A stretch of DNA of 64,000 nucleotides from Albidovulum sp. bin36 (lineage in GTDB: Bacteria; Pseudomonadota; Alphaproteobacteria; Rhodobacterales; Rhodobacteraceae): assembly GCA_002238565.1 (NCBI GenBank), contig MPMP01000017.1, positions 1-64,000 on the forward strand. Direction: 5' to 3'. The position numbers and the translations under genes are program-made. The notes under the pieces are model-generated. The model made no database searches and was not told the origin of the DNA. It saw only the letters and a program-made list of their open reading frames with translations. Positions 26,859-35,794 of the stretch are shown piece by piece (position 1 is the first letter of the stretch; each line of letters begins with the position of its first letter).

Positions 26859-27443
26859 ATGCAGACGAACAACAGCGCCCGGTTGCCTCCGCAGCTTGAA
26901 CGAATAGAGCGGGCAACGGACGAATTAGGATTTGACATACACTCCGAGCGCGACACCGGAGCGCTTTTGCGCATTCTCGCCTCCGGCAAGCCGGCCGGCT
27001 GGATTCTCGAACTTGGAACCGGGACCGGGGTCGGCACGTCCTGGCTGCTAGACGGCATGGACGACGCCTCTCGGCTCTATACGATCGATATCGACCGCAA
27101 GGCTTCGGCCGTTGCGCAGCGGTTCCTAGGCGACGATCCTCGGGTGCAGTTTGTCCTCGAAGACGCCCTAGTCTGGCTGGAGGGACGCAAAGACCATTCA
27201 TTCGACCTGATTTTTGCAGATGCCAATCCGGGTAAATACGAGAGTTTTGAAATCGTCTGGGAACGTTTGAAACCTGGCGGCTTCTATTTCGTCGACGACA
27301 TGCTGCCGCAAAGAAACTGGCCCGTTGGCCATGGGGAGAAGGCGGAGCGGCTGCTGGCCCAGCTGAAGGAGCGACCCGATTGCGCGCTGGTGGAGATCGC
27401 TTGGAGCACCGGTCTGGCAATTGCTGCCAAATGCGTACGCTAA
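26859..27443 (+). CDS. Class I SAM-dependent methyltransferase (O-methyltransferase-like)
   Basis: Small SAM-dependent methyltransferase, 194 residues. Motif I is WILELGTGTGVGTSWLL (about 48-64), the acidic end of strand 2 is YTIDIDRKASAVAQRF, motif post-II is FVLEDALVWL, and the catalytic-metal-like region is FDLIFADANPGKYESF (about 114-129). GGFYFVDDMLPQ follows strand 5. The pattern fits the catechol-O-methyltransferase-like fold, but the substrate is unknown. The start at ATG 26859 is chosen because the family fold begins shortly after; the open frame extends upstream through transposon debris. No operon partner. Confidence 0.7.
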   Translation: MQTNNSARLPPQLERIERATDELGFDIHSERDTGALLRILASGKPAGWILELGTGTGVGTSWLLDGMDDASRLYTIDIDRKASAVAQRFLGDDPRVQFVLEDALVWLEGRKDHSFDLIFADANPGKYESFEIVWERLKPGGFYFVDDMLPQRNWPVGHGEKAERLLAQLKERPDCALVEIAWSTGLAIAAKCVR

Positions 27444-27669
27444 CGGTTCGATTGCAGAGTCAATGGACCTTGGCATACCGATAATTCAAAAATCGGCAGA
27501 GCTGAATTCCAAGTTTGCCGGGCAGTGACATTCGGCTTTCCCGACGAGTTCGAGATCGGGAATCCGAAGCGCGGAACTAATCGGTTGAAGCAAAGTCGGA
27601 TGCGTTGGATCAAGGCGAGGAAAGAGGTCGGGCGGCTAATCCAGCGTGAAGAGAGGCACGGTCCGTCTT

Positions 27670-29412
27670 TTATTTATCAACTTGCATATGCCGCTCGCCC
27701 GACCATTCCGGTACTTGCTGGTCATTCTTCAATCGAAATCGCTGAAGACACACTGCTTCGAAGACATCGCTCAGTCTTTTGTCGTCGGAGCCAACAGTCG
27801 GCAGGCTTGATTTCGCTTCGAGCCAGAATCGTTCCGATACAATCGGCGCGTCATCGCTGACGTAAGCTTCCTTCCACCAGCTGATAACTCTATCCTGAGC
27901 GGACTGAAGAAGCCGGTCCGATGGCAGGCGAGCCCTTTTTTCATGCTGATTTACAGCCCGATGCGCGGGCATCAAATTCCAAAGATCGCTGCACGTCCAC
28001 GCCGTCCAAGGGAGGCAATGGTCAATATCCAAACAACGATCATCCAGTTTACGAGCGCTCCAAACGCAATTCAGACTGCCATCGGTCAACATATGGAGCG
28101 CTCGCTCCCGTGCTAAACCTACATACCGCGTGGGCTCGTCCCATACCATCGAAGCTGCAATTTTTTCACCGTCAACCTCGACATTCTGGCTTGCAGCGTA
28201 GGATCTTATGAGACGACTCCATTCAGAGACAAGAGCCGGTTCGACCCATGCGCTGAAACGCCGCAGCGCTTTCCAAAGATGTCTTGGAACTAGCATGCTG
28301 CCAAAGTGGAAAAGGTAGGCGTCATCCAACTTGATTTGAGGTGGGCGAACTAGCCTCCCAGGTTTTATGACCGGGAATACCGGTGATCCGTTGGGGTAGG
28401 AGATGTGAGTGGCGGGCATCCGCGCAATTGTATTCGCTGCATCTTTCAGCGCTCGATGAAGGGCTGCGCCGCGCTCTTCCGAGAATGTGATGCCTACGCG
28501 CAAGTTTTGATGCGAGACATCGGTGAGCTTTCGATATCCCTCCTTAACGAACCCGAGGCGATTAAGGCCAACATTTGTAGGGTGCTGCGGAAGATTGGCG
28601 GATAAAAGCGGCTTGAATAGCCGAATCCACGTTAGTGCCACCAATCCAAGGGGCACGGCGATAAATTCGTCATCGTGATCGCATGCAAACCCGGCGGCGC
28701 CATCCGCCAATCGGCACAGCGTTCGAAGAAGCGCCAACTTATAGGTTGAACTCTTGTCGTCATTTAAGATGACATGTCGCAATAACGGAAGCGCTCCGGT
28801 TCCGTCGTCAGGCAGTCTTATGGCTAGCTGGATCCAGCGGACGTTTTCGCGTCCCTGTAAATCCTTTGCCTCGGCGCGCCTTTCGACGAAGGCGCCGTGG
28901 TCGCGAGCCAAATCTTCGACCTCTTCCAGAAGGACCCGGCGGATGCCTCGAGCACGGTCGACAGGTCCCATGCGCAAGGTTATCACCAATAGCCCGCCCG
29001 GCTTAAGCAGATTTACTATTTTTCGAAATGCTCTAGGCCGATCATCTTCGGCCAGATGCATCCAAACGGCACTTAGGAGGATCAAGTCAAACGAAAGGTC
29101 GAATTTTGAAGCTTTGGCGAGTGCCGGCAGTCTGTCATCAATCCATCGAATGGATGCGCGGGCGTGCAAGCTAGCTCCGGCAGTTCGCATAGATGCGGAC
29201 GGTTCGACGGCGACTACATCATGGCCCTTGGCCGCCAACCAAGCGGCATCGCGTCCGCTACCGGCGCCGATGTCCAGGACCGCGGCTGAGGATTTTGGCA
29301 GCAAATCTTGAATCCAGCCGTGGACAGCTTCGGATGTCAGCGCCTCATATTGCGCTATCACTGTCTCGAAATTCGCATCGTACCAAGCGACCGGATCCGT
29401 CATCGTCGTCAC
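27670..29412 (-). CDS. SAM-dependent methyltransferase fused to HNH endonuclease domain
   Basis: 580 residues combining two activities. Residues 1-200 are a class I methyltransferase: VLDIGAGSGRDAAWLAAKGH (about 45-64, SAM-binding), AVEPS, FDLILLSAVWMHLAEDDR, and LKPGGLLVITLRM. Residues about 210-440 are an uncharacterised helical region. Residues about 445-505 form an HNH-type nuclease: CVWSARKL, then DIDHCLPWTAW (catalytic HH-type strand with Asp-His) and DLWNLMPAHRAVNQHEK (asparagine and final histidine/lysine). Because MTase and nuclease sit on one chain, a restriction-modification-like or nucleic-acid repair role is possible. The start ATG at 29412 is followed by a second in-frame ATG at residue 4. 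Convergent with the upstream small methyltransferase. Confidence 0.75.
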   Translation of the reverse strand: MTTMTDPVAWYDANFETVIAQYEALTSEAVHGWIQDLLPKSSAAVLDIGAGSGRDAAWLAAKGHDVVAVEPSASMRTAGASLHARASIRWIDDRLPALAKASKFDLSFDLILLSAVWMHLAEDDRPRAFRKIVNLLKPGGLLVITLRMGPVDRARGIRRVLLEEVEDLARDHGAFVERRAEAKDLQGRENVRWIQLAIRLPDDGTGALPLLRHVILNDDKSSTYKLALLRTLCRLADGAAGFACDHDDEFIAVPLGLVALTWIRLFKPLLSANLPQHPTNVGLNRLGFVKEGYRKLTDVSHQNLRVGITFSEERGAALHRALKDAANTIARMPATHISYPNGSPVFPVIKPGRLVRPPQIKLDDAYLFHFGSMLVPRHLWKALRRFSAWVEPALVSEWSRLIRSYAASQNVEVDGEKIAASMVWDEPTRYVGLARERALHMLTDGSLNCVWSARKLDDRCLDIDHCLPWTAWTCSDLWNLMPAHRAVNQHEKRARLPSDRLLQSAQDRVISWWKEAYVSDDAPIVSERFWLEAKSSLPTVGSDDKRLSDVFEAVCLQRFRLKNDQQVPEWSGERHMQVDK

Positions 29413-29985
29413 AGTCTAGTAACTTTAGCATCATTCTAAAGGGGCGCAGCGTTCCTAACAAATCCGCGAATGAAGCGGCATCCACCGCGTCAGCCGTTTC
29501 AGTTTGACCACGCACGGGTTCAGCTTGTCAACTGCCGCTGATTGAATTTCGCGAATACAATAAGCAGGAGGTTGTCGACGCGCATTGATGGCTGGCTGGC
29601 ACCGATTTTCTCTGAAACTCTTTTCGGGCTTTGGGCACACTTTCCCCTGGCCGCCGCCACCCGATCCATGGGCCACAGTATACTCCGGTTCCGCCAACAG
29701 CGCCACCACGCGACATCGTCCCGAAAACCGTCAGCCACACGCGAGTTTCATGCTCCGGGGTGAGTAAACGCAGAAAATAATGAAGGTTTTAGTCAGATCG
29801 AGTGATCGCGGACTTTTCGGAGTGGCCGAGTTGGTAGCCTTTTGGCCGCTCGAAGCAGTTGCTCCATTCATCAATTCGGGAAATCGATTTTCCTCCGCGC
29901 GTCAGCAGGTCGCTGCTCATTGACGTATTCTTTAATATACGATAACGAATACAATTAGTTATACATAGTATTATGGAGAGATGGC
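29413..29985. other. 573 bp gap with operator-like inverted repeat
   Basis: No convincing gene. Several short frames on the minus strand (29455-29740) lack starts and family resemblance. The right end is A+T-rich and contains the presumed promoter of the aminotransferase gene. Confidence 0.45.
29925..29952. promoter_or_regulatory. Inverted repeat in aminotransferase promoter
   Basis: GTATTC (29925-29930) and GAATAC (29947-29952) are perfect inverted arms 16 bases apart in an A+T-rich stretch (TTTAATATACGATAAC). It ends about 34 bases before the GTG start, so it may be an operator overlapping the promoter. Confidence 0.35.
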
Positions 29986-31284
29986 GTGTCATCCAATTCC
30001 TTTGAAAAATCCCGTGCCTTCATCGCGGAGGCCGCAAATTATCTCGCTGGCGGCGTAAGCAGCAATTTTCGTCTGGGCATGCTGCCTGGACCGCTGGCGT
30101 TCGAGCGCGCGGAAGGGCCGTTTCTCTTCGATGTAGATGGCAACCGGCTGATTGACTACTATCTTGGGATGGGGCCGATGATTCTCGGCCACAATCCGGC
30201 AGCGGTCCGGCAGAAAGTTGCCCAGCACATGCAGCACGGCATTCTGTTCGGCGGGCAAAGCCATCTGGAAGTTAACGCGGCTCGCCTCATGTGCGATGTC
30301 GTTCCGGCGGCCGAGCGCGTACGATTTTCCGGATCCGGATCCGAAGCTGTCCAGGGCGCGCTGCGTTTGGCTCGAGCCGCAACCGACCGATCGATCATTG
30401 TCAAATTCGAAGGTCACTATCATGGCTGGTTCGACAATGTGTTGTGGTCGATCATCCCGCCTCTGGATGTAGCCGGGTCAAAGGAAGCGCCCAACGCGAT
30501 TCTCCTGAGCCGCGGGCAAGAGTTGAATTCAGGCTCCGGCCTTTCGATTCTTCCTTGGAATGACCTCGATCTTCTCAAGGACCGGCTCGCCCGGGAAGAT
30601 GTTGCCGCGGTGATCATGGAGCCGGCGATGTGCAACTCCGGCGGCATCGCCCCAAACAACGGATTTCTAGAGGGAGCCAAGGCGGCATGCGAGAAGTATG
30701 GCTCACTCCTGATCTTCGATGAGACGATAACCGGATTTCGTTTTGCGCTTGGCGGTGCGCAGCAATTGTACGGGATCACTCCGCATATTGCGACATTTGC
30801 GAAAGCCATGGCGAACGGTTTTCAGGTGGCCGCGATCGCCGCCGGGGCTGAACTCATGGAATTGTTCGCGACTGGCGGCGTTCTGCACGGCGGTACCTAC
30901 AATTCGCAACTGCCGTCCATGGCTGCGACAGTTGCCACGCTTGAAGCCGTGTCGGCACCGGGTTTTCATGCCGACCTCGAGGCAAAAAGCGAGAAACTGA
31001 AGGACGGTTTGGCGAAGGCGGCAATGGATGCCGGTATTAAGGCCTCGGCAGTCGGTTTCCCGGGCTTCGTCCACATCGGATTCGGTCTGACGGAGTCAGC
31101 GCGGGATTATCGTGATCTCGCGGCAATTGATAAGCCGCTGTATGCGCAATTCTGCCATGCCATGCTAAAGCGAGGCGTACGGGCGCTGGAACGGGGGGCG
31201 TGGTTCATATCATGCGAACATTCCGATGACGTGCTGGATGAAACCATTGCGGTCGCCGCCGAAGCTGCCAGGGAAATCTGCTGA
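29986..31284 (+). CDS. Class III aminotransferase, glutamate-1-semialdehyde aminomutase-like
   Basis: PLP-dependent aminotransferase, 432 residues. The N-terminal block (YLAGGVSSNFR) and DGNRLIDYYLGMGPMILGH are typical of the glutamate-1-semialdehyde 2,1-aminomutase group. The PLP region SGSEAVQGALRLARAAT binds phosphate, the aspartate is in LLIFDETITGFR, and the lysine is in IATFAKAMANGFQVAA (near residue 270). GSAM proper has TLGKIIGGG, so this is probably a paralogous aminomutase or transaminase, not the tetrapyrrole enzyme. A GGAGAG ribosome site precedes the GTG start at 29986. It stands alone between a methyltransferase-HNH gene and transposon debris. Confidence 0.8.
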   Translation: MSSNSFEKSRAFIAEAANYLAGGVSSNFRLGMLPGPLAFERAEGPFLFDVDGNRLIDYYLGMGPMILGHNPAAVRQKVAQHMQHGILFGGQSHLEVNAARLMCDVVPAAERVRFSGSGSEAVQGALRLARAATDRSIIVKFEGHYHGWFDNVLWSIIPPLDVAGSKEAPNAILLSRGQELNSGSGLSILPWNDLDLLKDRLAREDVAAVIMEPAMCNSGGIAPNNGFLEGAKAACEKYGSLLIFDETITGFRFALGGAQQLYGITPHIATFAKAMANGFQVAAIAAGAELMELFATGGVLHGGTYNSQLPSMAATVATLEAVSAPGFHADLEAKSEKLKDGLAKAAMDAGIKASAVGFPGFVHIGFGLTESARDYRDLAAIDKPLYAQFCHAMLKRGVRALERGAWFISCEHSDDVLDETIAVAAEAAREIC

Positions 31285-31379
31285 ACTTCCCGCAACCTTC
31301 CGGCCCCGACGCCGACTGGACTTAGCGCGCGATAATTTTTTTTCGCCTTGGAGTTGACACGGGCCTGCCGCCATGGACC

Positions 31380-31943
31380 CGCGAACCGCCGCCTTCGACA
31401 GGTTCCGGTCGGCGATCTCCGCGACGACGCCCGCGTCCGCATCGCTCCCGGAAAGGACACCCTGCGCAAGCTGCAGGCCGCGAACCCGGCGGCAGGCGCT
31501 ACGTGCTCGCCACGACCCTCCTCGATACGGACCGCTACGGCCTGAACGACCTTTCGGACCTCTACCACGGCCGATGGGGCGTCGAGGAGGGGGGCAAATT
31601 CCACGGCCGGAGCGAGTGCGGCGTCCGCTAGGATCTCTACGCCCACTTCAACCTGATCGCCATGGCCCGCCTAGTCTCCAAACATGGCGACGGCATTCTG
31701 GACGAGATGGACGAAAGCGACCGGCAGCGAATGAAGACGAACTTTACGAACTCGCTGGCCAAACTGGCCCTCAACTTCGAGGAGATGATCCTCAAGCACG
31801 CGGTCTCGCTCGCCGACACGGTCGGCCGCGCGGCGGTGTCGATCCTCGCCGTCCTAGCGCGGCTTCGGCCGGCACGGTCGTTCCCGCGCCGATCGAGAAA
31901 ACCCGTCGGAAAGTGGAGCCGGAGACAGTATCGGGAAACATGA
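31380..31943 (+). pseudogene. DDE transposase C-terminal relic (DruA-element family)
   Basis: Joined frames give VPVGDLRDDARVRIAP, then RRYVLATTLLDTDRYGLNDLSDLYHGRWGVEE, which matches ARFIVATTLLDRSRHAAADLSEMYRSRWSIEE of the gene at 39.8 kb. A stop occurs at about 31629-31631 and the reading continues to FNLIAMARLVSKHGDG and a longer tail ending at 31943. At least one frameshift and one in-frame stop make it dead. The tail (about 80 residues) is longer than in the 39.8-kb gene, indicating that the latter is C-terminally truncated. Confidence 0.65.
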
Positions 31944-32321
31944 ACCGGAACTAAAAAGGAGCTAAAACAGATCTAAACGGGTCGAAGAGGCCAATGTGCA
32001 AGTGCGCGGCCTTAAGGAAATGACGGCGAATCGTTAAGGAAATGCCGTTGTCAGCCCGGCCCCCGCGGCGGTCTCTCCGAATCGCATTCCCGCCATGTTG
32101 CACGGGATACGCGCGAGCCGCCACACGCTTGTTCCTGGAAGTATCGCCTGCCTGCCGCCCGCCAGCGCCTGGGGCGATCGCCACCGAGAACGGCCCCGGC
32201 TTCCCGCCCAGAAGGCCGGCCCGCCTCGCGCCGCGAGGAGGACAGATCAGCCGAATACCGGGCGGAGGGTGGCGCTCGAGAGGTCATCCCCGCCGTTCCC
32301 GTCGACCGGCCGAAGACAGTC
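31944..32321. other. About 380 bp without recognised content
   Basis: GC-rich sequence after the transposase relic; no plausible frame or regulatory site was identified. Confidence 0.35.
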
Positions 32322-32529
32322 ATGCAAGAACTCGCCACACACCGTGTGGATTCCAGTACCTACCTTATCCACCTGTTCGGAACCGAGCTCGACGACAGCG
32401 CCTAATTCGTCGTCGAGCGGCTCAGGAGCCTCGCCGACGGCGACATCGTTCCGGTCGACGCCTAGGCCCCAACTGACCCTCTATGATGAGGTCTTGTCGC
32501 TCGGGGAACGTGACAACTCTACGATGTAG
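32322..32529 (+). pseudogene. Possible broken small gene
   Basis: From ATG 32322 the frame reads ELATHRVDSSTYLIHLFGTE, meets a stop, continues VVERLRSLADGDIVPVDA, meets a second stop, and in a shifted frame continues PQLTLYDEVLSLGERDNSTM to a stop at 32527-32529. The composition is protein-like across the breaks, so a gene of about 65 codons may have decayed. No family is recognised. It overlaps the 3' end of the TPR ATPase gene on the other strand by 11 bases. Confidence 0.35.
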
Positions 32530-35500
32530 GTGCCCCAAGCGAGGCAGCTTCGATCGAACTCACCCTAGCCTCGATCATCTTGTGTACATCCGTTGCGACT
32601 TCCAACGCCTCGGCGGGTGCATGGACCGTCTCCCCAGCACGCTGCCGCAGAGCTACGATAAGGGGTAGCAGCGCGTCGGCCTTCTGACTATCGCGCGAAA
32701 ACATCTCTGCTATGTCGCTCTCGGAGGCGCCGTTCGCGACCAAGTCCAATACGCGCGCGATCATCTCATGCATCATTGCTTCCACGCCAGGGTCGAATGC
32801 CGCAAATACGGATTCCAAGACACTCATCGCATCCAGATGCTGTTTTTGAACGACCAGTGTCTTAGTCCTCAGCCACTTTGCTCTCCAGCTTACAATCGAT
32901 TTATCTTTGTGTGAGATAACTCCTATTCTTCTGTCCAGATCATCGCACTCCCGCAATGAATGCTCTATTCGACCAAATTGCACCTGCGCCTCGATCTTGT
33001 GAAATAGGGCTTCTACGACTTGTATTTGAAGACCTGATACGCTGCCGTCTCCATAACGCCTGACCAACTCCTCCCAGTTGCAAATTGCTTCTTGCACCTT
33101 ACCGAGTTGATAATTCGCCAATCCTCTACTCATCAACGCGTTGGCTACTTTTCTTTGCAAACTAGGATTGTCGTCGTCTCCAAAACGTTCGATTATCTCC
33201 TCGAAGGTAATCAGCGCATCCGCCGCCTCTCCGAGTTGCAACTGCTTGCCCCCCTTATTCATTAATGCTATTGTGACTTGCACTTGAACTTCACGTATGT
33301 CGCTGTCTCCAAAGCGCTCAATTGCTTGATCGTAGATTGCTATAGCCGATTGATTTTCTCCGAGTTTCTCCAACGCAAACCCCTTCGTCACCAATGCCCT
33401 TGCGATCCCTTCCTGGAGTTCCGGTGCATCGCTTTTCTCGAAGCGTTCGATTACTTCGTCGAATGCCGCAATTGCTTCCTTTGTTTCGCCAAGCACGCCA
33501 AGCCTTACTCCTTTGTTGACCAACGCTATAGCCACATGCATCTGAAGTTCAGGGTCGTCGCTGCGACCGACTCGTTCCGCTGCGCGATCAAAGGTGCTAA
33601 TAGCCGCTCTGCTTTCCCCGAGCAGTCCTTGCCTGAATCCCATGTTGACCAAAGCCTTGACAATGTGTCCCTTAATCTGAGGCGCCTCGCTGTCACCAAA
33701 TCGTGTGACTACTTCGTTGTAGGCGGCAACCGCCGCCGCACTCTCGCCGAGTCGCTCTAGCGCGAGACCCTTTGCGACTAGCGCCTTCGCGACCCATTCA
33801 TCGAATTCTTGCGCGCTGCTATTCCCAAAACGCTTTGTAACCTCATCGAAAGTCACAACCGCCGCTTTGTTTTCAGTGATTCTTTCTTGTGCAATTCCCT
33901 TTCTAACCAACGCCCTTGCGACCTCCACGTCGATCTGAAGTGTCTTGCTATTTCCAAAACGTTCGATTGCTTGGTCGTAGGTGGTAATCGCTGCTTCACT
34001 ATCGCCGATTCGCTCCAGCGCCCCCCCCTTGTTGACTAGCGCCCTCACAATCCATTGTTGGAGTTCTGTTGTGTTGCCGTTTCCAAAGCGCTCGGCCATC
34101 TCATCGAACGTGGCAATCGCTGCCCTATCCTCGCCGAGTTGTTCCAATGTGATTCCCTTGCGGAGCAGTACTATGGCGACGTGTGTCTGCAACTCTGGCG
34201 CTTTGCCGCTACCAAAGCGCTCGATTACTTCGTCGTAGATCGCTAATTCAGCCTCGGGCTTATTTAACCCTTCATAGGCAAACGCTTTTGCCGATATAAT
34301 TGGCGCAAGAAGCCAATCTGGTGCTTGTGCCAAGCCAGATCTCTCAGAAGAAAGAAACCCGTCTGCGATCTCTATGACTCTCTCGAACGCATTCTTGCCT
34401 AACGCAGCCGTAATGTCGTCTAGAATCCCTCTAGCGTGCGCATGGTGGATAGCCGCGGATCGTTTTGAGATTTGATCGAGCTCCGGCCAAGTCTCGTCAG
34501 AGAAGATGCGGCTGATCTTCGGCGATTCGCCGACCGCCAGCATCAGTCCGTCGCGGATGGCTGGACTCTGCGCCGCCTCCGCGGTCATTGCGCGAAACCG
34601 ATCATCCAGCTCGGATTCGGTATAAAACACCGCCATAAAGCGGATCAGGTTGCGGACGACCGCCGCTTCGTCCCGTTCGCGCCGCAACTTGTAGTAGATG
34701 CTGTAGAGACGTTCCGCGGCTGCATACTTCCGTTTTCTGAAGCTCCCTTCCGCGAGCACCGCACCCCGATCTACCAGCCTCCCGAGCAGGGCCGATACGG
34801 CTCGAACGTCCATGCGCGCCCGCGCCGCGATCGCTCCCGTGCTCGATGGTTGCCAGAGGTCGATCACGGCGAGATAGACCCGCCGCTCGGTCTTCGCGAA
34901 GACCTCTAGATGTCCACGGAAATACTCGGTGTGCTCGTCGATTAGCACTACCATCTCCTCCATCAGTTGGCGCAGTGATCGGTGCTGTGCGAAGTCGCCC
35001 ATGATGACCAGCAGACGAGGGTCGCCTCCGGTCAAGATCTGCAGTGGTCGGATTTCGCGTTCACTTACCGTATCGCCGCTCACCATTCGCCACAGACGTT
35101 GGCACTCGACGGTATTCAACGGCTCCAAGCGTAGGATCCGGAAAAGCTCGAAGAACGGCTCCCTTGCATCATCCAATCCTTTGAAGCGGCTGGTGGCGGT
35201 GGCGAGCAGGATGATTTGGGGTTCCGCCTGCAATACCCTGCGCAGCTTCCAGCCGAAATCGTCGTCGACATGCTCGCACAGCGCTTGCAGGTTCTCGACC
35301 ATCAGAACGAGCTGCTTGCCGAGTCGGTCCGTCGTTTCCAGGACAGCTGCGCGAGCGCGCTCCTCCAGTTCCCTGCCATGCCACTCGGCTGCCAGAGCAG
35401 CATGCACGTCTTGCAGCTCCCGAGAGAGTTCGGGATTTTGTGCCGCGCTCTCTCGGGCCAAATAGAACAGCGATTCAAGCCAGAAGTCGGCCAGACTGAA

Positions 35501-35794
35501 TATCTCTTGACTCTCCTCCATGAAGCGGACCGCCAACAGCCGTTCGGAGAGTGCGCGATCGGTGCGGAGTTCGGCGGCTACCCGGGCCAACAGCATTGTC
35601 TTTCCTCGACCGCGCGGGGCGACAAGCAGGATGTGTTGGCATGACGGAGAGCCAATGTTTCCCCGAAGGACATCCAATACGACGCCAAACTCGCGACTCC
35701 TGACCACGAACTGGTTTTTTACCTCTTCATCAGATTGGAGTGTGCCTGGATTGAACTTGCGGATCCGACTTGGCCGACAGAGCGATTCCTTCAT
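32519..35794 (-). CDS. STAND-like ATPase with ten TPR-like repeats
   Basis: 1091 residues. N-terminal P-loop ATPase: Walker A APRGRGKTMLLAR (about 59-71), Walker B-like LVLMVENLQAL (Asp replaced by Glu-Asn), sensor ILLATATSRFKG, and a lid region ending with a winged-helix-like TGAIAARARMDVRAVSALLGRL. The C-terminal half has ten 43-residue TPR-like units (consensus AI..FDE.IERFG......LQ...A.ALVNKG..LE.LGE), listed separately. This is the architecture of STAND signal-transduction ATPases, in which the repeats sense a ligand. The start ATG at 35794 overlaps the stop of the upstream ATPase gene (TGATG), so the two are coupled. Length and repeat number are large for the family. Function unknown; defence or regulation is inferred from context. 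Confidence 0.75.
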   Translation of the reverse strand: MKESLCRPSRIRKFNPGTLQSDEEVKNQFVVRSREFGVVLDVLRGNIGSPSCQHILLVAPRGRGKTMLLARVAAELRTDRALSERLLAVRFMEESQEIFSLADFWLESLFYLARESAAQNPELSRELQDVHAALAAEWHGRELEERARAAVLETTDRLGKQLVLMVENLQALCEHVDDDFGWKLRRVLQAEPQIILLATATSRFKGLDDAREPFFELFRILRLEPLNTVECQRLWRMVSGDTVSEREIRPLQILTGGDPRLLVIMGDFAQHRSLRQLMEEMVVLIDEHTEYFRGHLEVFAKTERRVYLAVIDLWQPSSTGAIAARARMDVRAVSALLGRLVDRGAVLAEGSFRKRKYAAAERLYSIYYKLRRERDEAAVVRNLIRFMAVFYTESELDDRFRAMTAEAAQSPAIRDGLMLAVGESPKISRIFSDETWPELDQISKRSAAIHHAHARGILDDITAALGKNAFERVIEIADGFLSSERSGLAQAPDWLLAPIISAKAFAYEGLNKPEAELAIYDEVIERFGSGKAPELQTHVAIVLLRKGITLEQLGEDRAAIATFDEMAERFGNGNTTELQQWIVRALVNKGGALERIGDSEAAITTYDQAIERFGNSKTLQIDVEVARALVRKGIAQERITENKAAVVTFDEVTKRFGNSSAQEFDEWVAKALVAKGLALERLGESAAAVAAYNEVVTRFGDSEAPQIKGHIVKALVNMGFRQGLLGESRAAISTFDRAAERVGRSDDPELQMHVAIALVNKGVRLGVLGETKEAIAAFDEVIERFEKSDAPELQEGIARALVTKGFALEKLGENQSAIAIYDQAIERFGDSDIREVQVQVTIALMNKGGKQLQLGEAADALITFEEIIERFGDDDNPSLQRKVANALMSRGLANYQLGKVQEAICNWEELVRRYGDGSVSGLQIQVVEALFHKIEAQVQFGRIEHSLRECDDLDRRIGVISHKDKSIVSWRAKWLRTKTLVVQKQHLDAMSVLESVFAAFDPGVEAMMHEMIARVLDLVANGASESDIAEMFSRDSQKADALLPLIVALRQRAGETVHAPAEALEVATDVHKMIEARVSSIEAASLGAPTS
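32962..34262 (-). repeat. Ten tandem 129-bp units encoding 43-residue TPR-like repeats
   Basis: Within the large ATPase gene, units of 43 residues repeat ten times, each containing a pattern like IATFDEMAERFGNG, then LVNKGGALERIGDSE. The period of 43 exceeds the canonical 34 of TPR. Units share about half their residues, with DNA similarity also visible (for example TTTCCAAAACGCTCGA-like stretches), suggesting duplication followed by divergence. Confidence 0.8.

Noticed and set aside
29815-29900. tRNA-Ser-like sequence (GGAGTGGCCGAGTTGGTAGCC ... CCTCCGC)
   Set aside because: The D-arm resembles a class II tRNA, but the anticodon and T arms do not fold and no TTCRA loop is present.
32962-34262. 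Regular 129-bp repeat that could be mistaken for a CRISPR or minisatellite array
   Set aside because: Units are in frame, code for 43-residue protein repeats and have no spacer structure.
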